A stretch of DNA of 64,000 nucleotides from Amphiura filiformis. Taxonomy: Eukaryota; Echinodermata; Ophiuroidea; Amphilepidida; Amphiuridae. The position numbers were made by a program, and so were the translations under genes. This document shows positions 13,401-25,400 of this stretch, in pieces. The DNA lies in NCBI RefSeq assembly GCF_039555335.1, contig NC_092629.1:5041912-5105911 (forward strand). The letters are read 5' to 3'. Under the pieces are notes generated by a model that saw only the letters and a program-made list of their open reading frames with translations, was not told where the DNA came from and did not search any database. Each line of letters begins with the position of its first letter. Within the stretch, counting starts at the first letter, position 1.

Positions 13401-16400
13401 GAGGCATGTGGGTAAATTGGAAAAGACTGAGATACTTACAAATTCCATGGTCAAACTTTGCTGAAAATGATATGCACTTTTCAAATCCTAGCTAGCTAAC
13501 ACCCTGGATGAACACCAAGACTTACCAATTATAGTGCCAGATCGAGCTGTGCATACATGTATATTTTGCAGGAATCAGGGTTGTTTAGGTGTGATGAAAA
13601 GAAGTTTTAATTTTGTGTATATGTCATGTACATATTTGTCAAAAAATTACATGAATATCCCACTGTTTCTCAATATAATCTTTGTACCATACTTCAAAAT
13701 TAATGACTGTTACTGCATGCCCTTTTCCCTTTATTTAGGATTACCTTTTAGAGAGAACTGCAAGCTCCAGAACAATTTTCTTCTGACGACATCGCAACAT
13801 GTCAGTGTTTGGGAGCTATGTACCCCGATAGTCCAGGAATTGAAAGAGCTAGAGTCAGAGGGCATGTTCTTATATGATGCTTCTGCCAAACAGACCGTCT
13901 TTGTCATAGCACCATTACTAATTGTAACCGCTGATAATGAGCGTGCATCCGAGCTTGTAAATCACTTAGGGTGCTCTGCGAACATGTTTTGTTCCTTATG
14001 CAAAGTAAGTACAAGTGTCTATATAGTCTTATTTTTAATTTCTGTTATTTTTGCATTCCATACACTTTATAATTTAAATAGTACCATAACACTAATTTAT
14101 TATGGTAGATGTGATTCATTGTCCAGTGTCTATATATAAATAATATAAAGTACCTAAATTATTGTAACAATAATAATGTTTCATTAACATGTATAGGCCC
14201 ATAAACAGAAGAACCCACACCAGATTGGGGAAGTGAGAACAAAACAAGAAACATGTGATATCATCAAGCAAATCAACCAAGCACCAACCAAGAGGTAGCT
14301 AATTTATTATAAATGAGTATTTTGTGATCCTAGCATCCTCTTCTTATGATTTTTTCCAGTATATATCCACAAAAAGAGCTTATTCCCAAAATTTATATTT
14401 TTTGCAAAACGAATTAATCTGCAAGCAACTTTTTGTACATAAACACTAAGTAGCCAGATGTTTCCAGTGGTATAAAAATCTCAACTTTTCTTTTCTGAGA
14501 AATGTGTGGGATGAGGTTGTGGATCACAAAATGCCCAAAATCACAGTAAATTTCTGTTCGGATAGGCAAGGTATCTTATTGGTGAAATACCAATCGCCCA
14601 TCATTCCCCAACGGTGTATTATGACGCGATTCATTGCAGGGAAAAATATTGATTTAGAGGCTGTCGACATTGAGCACAGGTTTAATGTATATATGTCAAG
14701 ACGTAAGACAAGTAGCAATATGTTCACAGTTTAAACGTCACTTGTTCAATGATAAACATGCATATGATGTGTTTAGCCATCATTTGATCAGTATAACTCC
14801 AAATAAAACTGGAGATCTCTGGTTTTAATATATCAGAACTTAATATTACTGTCATTTTGAGCACTTCAAATCACACATTATGGCTTTAACGCAAATTGAA
14901 TATTTATTGTATGTATCAATATGAAATGACATTTGTGATTTCTTTAATTTCAGTGCAAAGTCAGCTTTGAAAAGCTTGCATGGTGTGATTGCTACACCCA
15001 ATCCATTATTTCAGCTATCATCTTTCAGAGGCAACTTGTGAGTATAAACTATATAGTCTCAAATTAGTTTTAACTAGCGACCACCCGTCTTGCGCGGTCA
15101 GAGTCTTTCGCAGTTTTTTTAAATATTTTGTGAACATGTAGGCCTAAATGTTTTATTTAATGTGATTAATGGTACGAGAGGAGATTATCATAATATGTAG
15201 TATCCTTTCCATATAAATCAATGGCTTGAAATTGCAATTACATCATGATCGAAGCAAGTCTTGCCACCATCTCATATCCACCGTGAGAAGTCTTGCCCTG
15301 TTTGATGCTGGCCGCCCTGATATTTAAGATTTTTATGCATTTACAGTACTTTTTAGCCCATTTTGGACAAATTTGTTGTACTTTTTGGCCATTTTTTACC
15401 ATTTTCGTCCAAGTTTGTCACCCACCTTGAAATGTACCTTGCTGCCCCCTGCTAAAGTCCTGGCTACATCAATGAGCAGATGAACACACTTTTATTCAAT
15501 TCCCTCTTCGCCCCCTGTGGTATGCTGGCTGACCTGATATTTAAGATTTGTATGCACATACTTGTTGTACTTTTTATTTGTTAGCCCATTTTGGATAAAT
15601 TTGTTGTACTTTTTACTTTTTAGCCCATTTGTGACAATTTGCCCCCCCCCCCATGAAATTTGCCACTGTGCAGATGAAACAATTTTATTCACATTTCCTT
15701 GCACTCTTGTTTCATATTATTAAGTTATACAATTAAGATCATACAATGCTGATAGCATTACCACAAAGAACAGAGTAGGCCTATTCATGGTAAATAAAAT
15801 TCAGTGGTTTGAGAGGCACATAGGCAATTGCACCATATTATAATTAGCACAATTAAACTATAATACCCTCCTCACTTTGCTACACCAACAGCCCTTAGGG
15901 ACGCACCATTAGATTCTCAGGGTGGGGGTAGGAAGTTTTGAAAAAAATACTACCCACGACATGAGCAAAAAAAAAAAAACTTTCCCACACCAACACTAAA
16001 AAAAAACTTTCCCCACCTAACTGTGTATAAATGCATGAAATTAAAAAACAAAAACAAAATTCACCGCCTTTGGCGGCAACAAAAATTTCTTTCCTTACCA
16101 TAACTTCCTACCCACCCCCCCCAGTATCAAATGAAAAGTCCCTTATAGGTATGAGATGTTCATGATAGCAATCTTGACCTACAAAAAGGACATTATGAGA
16201 TGTTGACAATCTTCCAAAAAGGACATTTCATCCTTTTGAGTAAATGTTGACTTTATTGATGTGTGACTAATTAGGTGTTCATACACAGTCCCTGGTAGTG
16301 GTACTATATAATACTGTGTGATTGTATAGTAGGTAATTCAATGACCATGCAGACTACAGGCATAGTAACTTCACAAAAATGCCAGGACAGAAGGCCAATT

Positions 16401-19400
16401 TCATGCTATTTCGGGCTATGTCAACATTAGTGTATTGTGTTGGCCTGAAAAGTTTTAGCATGCAGGATACTCTGGTAGTGCCTTTGAAACTAATTAACAT
16501 AATTTGACACCCTTAACGTAAACAAAAACAAAATTGGACGTTTTATTGGGGTGCGGACAACTTTACTCTACGCAACGCAAAAATCTGTTTTCAGAAATAA
16601 TGTAAAACGTAGGAGTTTTTAGCCTTATCAAGTCGCCAAACTCAGTAATTTATTATAGATAAAACAAAGTGAATTTTGTCTTATTATGAAAATAACCAAT
16701 TTTTCGAAATAATATAAATTTATTGATATACAATTTTCTGGGTTTTTTTTTGTATATTATACATTTAGGGCAATACCGGTAGAGAGATTGCACACAGTCC
16801 TTCTGGGACCTTACAAGGCGCTCACTATCCACACATTAGCAGGGATGAATGCAACACAGAAGGCAGCACTCAACAGAGATTTGGAGGCAAGTAACATAGT
16901 TGGCTTCCATATTTTATGTGACTCCAGTCATTTTTTTTTCTTTAACCCTTAACACTTAACCCTGCTTTTTGATATCGGAAGTTAAAGAAGATACGAAAAA
17001 GGAGAAAAGATGAACAAAGAAGTCACTTGGCACCCCCGGGATTCGAACCTTTGACCTCCGCATGCCAACCACATGATCACGGACCGGTAGCTACACAGGT
17101 TATCGCTGCCCGACCAGCAATTCCGTGAGCATATAACACTTAGGGTGATTGCATCATCGCAGACCCTGGGATGCACACATGCGCTTAATTTTTTATCATG
17201 TTTTTGTGGTATTTTTGGGTGTTGGGGTTATTGACCTTATTTCAGCAACCATTGGGCTATTTTGGCCACTAAATAAATTATTTAAAGGACTAAAACATGT
17301 AAAAGGTGCTAACAAAAATACAACTTGCAAGTATCAAACAGTGACTGGAATAGCCCCATTTTATTATGATTGTATGTATTTTTGATACTGTTCGTGTTAA
17401 CATAAACTCAGTAAACAGGTAAAGGGTAGACTTCCAAAAATTACATTTCAACTCTTTGAACTGCACTAATAATGAATGTGAGTGAGACAATTATGCAGTG
17501 TACATATGTCATATGGGACAGGAAAACTGTTTTAATATTAAATTCTTGTCATACTTTGCTCAAATCAAGTAATGTAAAATTTTAAGTGCAGCAAAATTTT
17601 TCCCCATAATTATGTGGAAAATTCTGATTTTACGATGTGTGATAATCACAATTGATCGTAATGAAGTGTATACTTTTTGTGTGCAATTTATAAATTATGT
17701 ATATATAAATTTCAGCTTATGGATTGGAGTCCATTTGAGTACAAGCTTGGAAAATTGGAGAGCTGCAATACTTTCTTTGGCAGAGATTTCAAGATATGGG
17801 CACAGGTGGCACCAATAATTCTTGCAAACCATTTATCAGAGGAAGAAATGGCTATATGGTGGGCATTGAGTGAGGTCAGTGTGCCGCATGTCTGAAAAAT
17901 ATTAACAAATAATTACCATATTTAAGATCTGTAGCCTGATTATCAGATTTTGTAAAAGAGTTGAAATTTTTTATACTACCGAAAATCTCTGGCTTCATAT
18001 TTTGTGTGCAAAACATTTTTGTGAATTCATTAGCTTTGTCAAATTTGTATTTATGTTCGCATAATGAAATTACAGCACAGTACGTAGCCTCTATGTAGCA
18101 ATGTCATAGCCATAAGCATGCATAACTCGCAAACACAAACTGCAATCAACTTAAAAGTTGTATGATCTTTTTAAATTTTTAGATTTGCCTTTTTTTCTTC
18201 CAAAATGATAAAATAGTTAATATGCAATCATTATGAAATTTCCCAATACATTTGGACGCGAAAAACATTGGAAATTTGCAAGGATAGTCTTGCAAATATG
18301 GGATAACTTTCCCCTAGGTCATCCAATATGCCATATACAGTAGGACTACAACTGGTATCTACTGGTCAGTTTATATATTTCCCCATCTGTTATTTTTATT
18401 TTAACATCTCTTCCTATACCTTTATACAGGAGCCAACCGTTGTTAATTCGTGATGAACACACACTTTTACTGTAGCATATACGCAAACGCGAGCGAGAAT
18501 ATGCGTTACGTGAGAGCGCGTAAAATTCGTCATGTCTGGAACCTTTGTGCATATGCAAGCTTACAAGTTGAATTCAGTATTTGTCAGGTAGCGGATAAAC
18601 ATTGCCGTTTTATTCTGTAGTTTTATTGCTGATATCAACAGAGAAATCATCAAAGTTTTTGTAAGGCTGAGTGGCATGATTAACTGACATTCCTTGGGAA
18701 ATAATTGTGAATTATACGATCTTTAGCTTCATTTCGTTGTTGAAAGGGATTCAATCATGTTTCACCATTGTTCATCACCGATTAACAAATCGCGTCCGGC
18801 GCGCCTAAAGCTGCCCTCGCGAGGTAAACCACGCAGACGACGCGGACGCATAGTTGTTAATCGGTGATGAACTGACGGTGAAACATGATTGAATCCCTAA
18901 GTGCGCCTTTAAATTTTTGGAATACAGTTTGTTTTGTGTATATCTACTGATACATAACATGAAATAATCTTGATGCTAGATTCACAAAATACACCTTTAA
19001 CAATAACAGATCTTTTCATTTTGTACTCCAGATCTTTTTACTCTCCTATGAGAATGCCATAGACCCAGACAAGTTGTACGAAATGAGGGAGACAGTTAAC
19101 TTATTTATGGACGAGGCGAAAAGACATCCAGCTGACCTCCTGAAAAAAGTCAAGACACACAAGCTTTTACATATCCCAGATATGATGTACATGTATGGGC
19201 CAATGGCGACATGCTGCACTGAAAGGTGATATACAATTTATCCATTGAATTTGTAAACAGTATAAGTATTAGTATACTTATTTTTAGGATTTAAATGCAA
19301 ACATGTAAATTCATTTTCTGATACTGATTTCACAAGCTGCACGCAAGTGATACCTGGAATGCACATAACATTTGTTATTGCTGTATATATAAATTGACAT

Positions 19401-22400
19401 CATTTTGAGAATGGAACATGCAGCTGATTGTTGATATATTTTTAAAATGTATATGGTCGAATCCAACCAAAAGTGTTCACGGGCCAAAAATAAAAGTCCA
19501 AAATAAAAATTGAACAGGTAATCTTTGAATACACACCTTTCAGGAAATAAATTTAGATTCAATCCAATGACTGCTTTTCATAACTGATGTAGATGTTTTT
19601 AAAAATACCGTAAGAAATAATTTGAAAAAATGGGTCAAAATAGCATGTTTTGGGGTCTCTGTGTCTAAGTTTTTCACAGAAGGGGGTCTTATTATATATG
19701 GCGCGAAGCGTATGATCAAGGTGAATAAACACAACACAAAAATGAAAGCCAATTGATTAATACTTTAAAGTTATGGTCCTGAATATGCCGTGTACACTTT
19801 TCATTGGATTCGACCATATACGCACTGCAGTTGCTACTTGTTCATGTATAAAAACCAAGCATTTAAATACAAATGCCCCTTAAAAAGCTCCTCCTCTTAA
19901 ACATTTTAAGACTAAAAGCAATTGGTTTCTAGAAATCAGTCGCAATGAGTCTCAATCAAGTCAATCATTCCTATTTTGGTGGAATTTATACATCATCTGT
20001 ATCATCAAAAAATGTCATCATGACTGTGCCAATGTACATACCAAACAAAGGTAATGTATTCAATGAAGAGGTGACATGCTGATTAAATGGTCATCATCCA
20101 GCCCTACAAAGTGTAAAAGAAGGCATGTGGGAACAATTGTATAATACAATTTATTATCATTGTTATTATTATTAAAATTCCAGACAGGAAGGCTTCATCA
20201 AGGAAGTGAGAGAGAGGAATTGCCATTCTAACCGGCACACAGCAAGCAGAGATATCACCAATGGTTTTAACAGTAAACAACACTTGCGTTTTATTTGCAA
20301 GGGGGGGTATGTTGAGGTTGATGGGGAAATGAGGTGAGTATCATAGTTCAGAATACTTTTGGAAATAAAATTCATCAGTAGATTTAGCATGCACAGCAAC
20401 AACTTAACTGACAAAAAAGAAATCACAATTAGTGTTCGTTTCATTTTCTCCAATTGATGTGACTTACAAATCAGTAACAATGAGTGAACTCTATCTTGAG
20501 GGAAGTCATCTGTATCATCAAAGATGTCATCAGGACTGTACCTACTTATATATTCAAGTGTTCTTTAACTGAAAATGATTCAGATTTGACACAAATAATT
20601 CATGAAAATTTAATATTCCAACAGATGTGCTGGAGAAGGAGTGCAGGAACTATTCAGAATGCCGCTGATACAAAAATATCTGTATCAGGAAACACAGAGG
20701 GTGTGCTATGATTCTCCAGGTCAACTCAGAATCAAGGTAATCGTTAGAATGACTATTATTTTCTTATTCAATTAACATTTATAGAAATTGTCCACCAATA
20801 TGTATAGTTGTGGTTTAGCTTGTAAGCGCTGCATTTCATTGATTCCTGGATGTCATCTACATGAAATGGTAGCTTCCGTGTCATAGCAGAACATTCTTCT
20901 AGAGGCATGCTCTAGAATGTACTGTGCAAATAAGATCGAAGTACACACAACTAAAAACGTAAAACAAGTGTTATTCATATTAGAATAAGTGGAGTTTCAG
21001 CATGGTATTTTAATTATTGCTAAACAAAATTGTGTTCATGATTGAAATAATATTTACCTGACAAATTAAGAATGAAAATAGAAAATATTAATAGACAGCT
21101 CCAATTTTTCATTGAAGTGGAGGTTGGCATGCTTAATGTATAATGGCTTCACAGTGCAATATCAACTGCTGTTTAATATGGGAAATTATAGCACTACTGA
21201 AAAAGGATAGTATGCTACTATGAAGTATATACATCCTGTTTTGTCAGGGAAGGTAGCTTAATTGGCCCAGATGATACTTAAAGGTATAAATTTGATACAA
21301 GCCAGTACTATAATATGATGTATTTTTGTCAACAGAACAAAGAGGACAAATCACCTGGTGAGATGTTCACCAACATCCAACTTCTGGAAGTCACGAGGTA
21401 AAATTAGTACTCAATAGGCCTACTCGTTATACTCATTATCAAAAAAAACAAACCCTCTGTCCTAGAACAAAATAGGCATTATATATTTAACTGTGTATGA
21501 TAGAAGTTTCTCCGACATTCATTCATTTAAAATTGGGTACTTTTTGTGAATGAAACAATGAACGATATAGATATGCCACAAAATGTTTTGTTATGCGATA
21601 TATGACAGAAGAGGTGTACCAGATTCTACAGTTGTGACTATGCATAGTCTACTCCACCCTTCAAATGGGATGTTAAGGCATTTTACCGATATGTATATAT
21701 GATCAAGAGGAATGAGTCACATGTCGACCCTGGTCGAAAATGAGTTTTACATCGGTTCCTAAAGAAAACATTTAGAGCTTTCAGAAACTGAAAACCCCAT
21801 GTTGATATGACTTTCCTTCGCGAAGTTACGTCATTTTATCAATCACTGAAAACAATGTAAAACAAAAGAATTTGAAAACTTTCTTTGCCAATATCTCAAA
21901 ATCAATATTAGTGACATACGACTCATTTCCCTTGATCATGTCACAAATGGCAGGTAGTGAGTATCGCAATCTAATTAAATACATTTTAACTATGAAATGT
22001 ATTGAGTTGCGGCAAAAAGTAATCTATATTATGTGATCGTCCACGACAAAACGCTCGTAAAGCCGGCCTCTGGTCAATTTTGTTTTATATTGTGTTTAAA
22101 AAATATATTATAAGCTTTAAAATAATAATTAATATATCATTTGACTTCAAAAGATATCCAGAGGCAGAGTAATGGTTTGTTGCTCCTTCAGCAAAAGATA
22201 CATTTATATTTCGGTATACGTATGTCTATTTTTCCACATTGCTGGTAATAAAGATCAAACCATCATAATTGGCAGTCAATTCAAAACATCAAAAAGTCAA
22301 CGAGGTTCAGGAATGCACTCTCATTGTTAATTGTTAAATCCCGCCACTTGAACAGGATTTAGCCAAAGCAAACAAAGACTAGACCTATAGGAATTCTATA

Positions 22401-25400
22401 CATAACGGTTTTGACTGGCACTAACAAAATCAGGATCTTGATCGAGGTAGATATCAATACAACCTTTATACACAATTTGCCAACTTTACGAACGGTTTTT
22501 TTCTTGTATTATATATATGTAGGCTTGTTGGTCATGATGTGACATCATGCCAGGAGTTTGATGCAGTGAATGATTGCAACGGCAAGTTACGCAGAATCAA
22601 ATCCAAAATCAAGTACAGAGAAGATGAACAGGTAAGATTCAACCAAAATATCAAGCATGCTCAGATTGTTTTAACAATTATAAGACCCCTGGCCAAACAT
22701 TTAACCCTTTGTAACTCTGTTTTAAAATGCACTAATTTGACACTTAGCTATAATATAACCTAATATTGAACCTGTATATGAAGAGCTTATTTCCAAACCG
22801 TGTTAAGTCCACAAGATTCACTTTGAAGAAAATCAGGAATTTTCTTTATGGCAATAAAAAAAAGTTTGATTTCTATAAAATTACAGTGAAGTGAAGGTGA
22901 CATATATAGGACCATAAAAACATGTTTTAAGTTAAAATCTAGAGACTTTTGATTTTTTTAAATAATTAATTTGTTTTAAAAAAAGCATGGACTTTGCACA
23001 AAATGCAATTTCTGGCATGGACTTAACACATTTTGACACAAAACATAGCATCTGTAACACAGAACTAACCACTTGACTTGACTTGACTTGACATTTTTCT
23101 CAAACTAGTCTTAAAAGATAACAAATTTATTAAAAACATACAAAATGTAATTCTCTCTACTATAAAACACAATTTTGCCACAAAACACCTTGCATCTCGA
23201 ACCCCCTCCTCCCAACCATTTTTTACCAAAATCTGATGTTTAAAATAGTTCAAAATTCAAAACTGAGTTGTATTGTATTTCTCAGAATTGAATAAACATC
23301 ATTTCATTGTCAATAAGTGATAATCTGAGATATCCACTTGTTTTATCACATTATCACAATTTCCCCCTAAGTTTTTTTATACCTTTAACTTTAAATAATA
23401 CCTTGAATTTAGTAGAACATTTTGATAATCATTCAAAATAATAATATCAAAAACTAATACTACCACCATCCTCTAACATTGATTCTACCATCACAACCTC
23501 TCACTCTCCCCCTTCCCATCCTGTTCATGTCTTTCTGGAGGTATCTATCAAATATTTAAGAAATCCCATACAAACTAGGCTTACTAATATTTAAAAAACC
23601 AAAACAACAACAACAACAACAACTTTTTATGCAGACCAAATTTAGGTATATTAGTCTCGGGACCAAACAAGAATGAAGACGCAAAGCAAAGCAATGTTAT
23701 CAATCATGCAGAACTTTGATAGAAGCCCTATGCCGTGCTACTTGCCTACAAGCTGCCCACAAGGGCAGTGTTTGTGGACTTAACACAGTTTGCTACCAAA
23801 CTGGATTGGACTTAACAAAAAAAAAAAAAAAATCAATACTTTGTGTGTCAATATTTCGGGACTTGACTAAAAAAAAAAAAAAAAACACACATTGCTGGAT
23901 AGCCCTAGTTACTCACTACCCATTTTCATCAAAATCTCAATTTTGAAGGTGGGTGGAAATAAGCTCTTCATATAATAATGTAAAACTGGTGCACCAAATA
24001 CCTTCAATACTTCGGAACTTCAATATTTAACATTTTCAAATCCTTCGGAACTTCAATATTTAACATTTTCAAATCCTTAAGGGGCACATGTCCCCTCGGT
24101 TACCCGTCTGTGCCGCTCTTGGACAACGTATATAGCAAGCCATTGGGCCCATTACGTATTGCGGCAACGCGTTGCTTTCAATAAACAACACGTTGTTAAA
24201 TCAGCCAATAGGAACATAGCTTTTTGCAATGCGTTGCTTTCCAAAGCAACGCGTTGTTTAAAGTTGCCAAAAGCAACGCGTTGCTTTCATTTTAGAGCAT
24301 GTTGCGAAGAGCGCCAATCACAGCAAATCTTATAGAAGACTCGGTCGTCGATGATACATACAACTATTAATCATCAGAAACAACACAGCTCTTGAAAGCG
24401 TTGAGATGATTGGCCAACCTAAACAACGCGTTGCCGACCTAGTGAGTTGAGCAATGAAAACAACACATTGCTTAGGAAGCAACGCGTTGTTTTCGAAGGC
24501 AACACATTGCCAAAAGCTCCCTTTTTATTGGCTGAATTAACAACACGTAGCTGAAAGCAACGCATTGCCGCAATACGTAATGGGCTCAATGGCTTGCTAT
24601 AAACGTAATGGGCATGTATATTACTTGAAAGCTAGGTGAATCATTTAATAATAGTTACCATATTAAATCCGCAATAACAAAACCTAACGCAGAGGACTAG
24701 CTAAAGGCGATAAAATTATAATGTCAGAATGGTCCAGATTTTATGACACTTACAAATATCAATTTGTAAGCTCTCTTTAGAAAAGACATACACATGTAGT
24801 TGATTGAAATTATGACCGTATAAAAAAACAGGTGAAAATAGTAACTTTTTGCTCAACAAGATTTGCAATTTTAAGTGAATTGGCTATTGCTCAAGTTCTA
24901 ATGAGGCTAGTTTATCTACAATATAAGTGTGCCCTTTCATTTAATGACATAAGATCTGAAAAACATTGTAAGGAACACTTGAGGATTTGACTTTTATAAC
25001 CTACATTTTCGTCAAAATTGTGCTGGGATATGTTGTTTTCATCAGATTTACCACATTCGCCTTGCCATATATATTGAATTGCGTTATGTGTTGAAATGAG
25101 AAAATAGTGTTTTTAGGGGGAAGTGTTAGCTTTCATTTGATGTAAAAGAAAATTTGATTGTATAAGGGAACACTTGAGGATTTGACAAAAAACAATCACA
25201 GAGGCCCATTTTCCAGCTAGAAGTTCACACAGCTCTTACGATGCTATGTACTTCAACCATGCAGTGTAATCAAAGACTGTGTAGAGACGATTCACAGCTT
25301 GATTGGAAGATCTTGGACGAAAATGTATGCTCAGGTGTATGGAGGTGGAAACTGTGCATAGATCTGTAGGTGGGGGATAAGAGAATTGCTTTTGTATAGA

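Noticed and set aside
13085-13495. 136-codon plus-strand frame in intron 6
   Set aside because: Proline/glycine-rich from C- and G-tracts; exons 6 and 7 join in phase across it and the family blocks are continuous without it.
20484-20711. 75-codon frame overlapping exon 14
   Set aside because: Different frame from exon 14; it contains no family motif and breaks phase with both neighbours.
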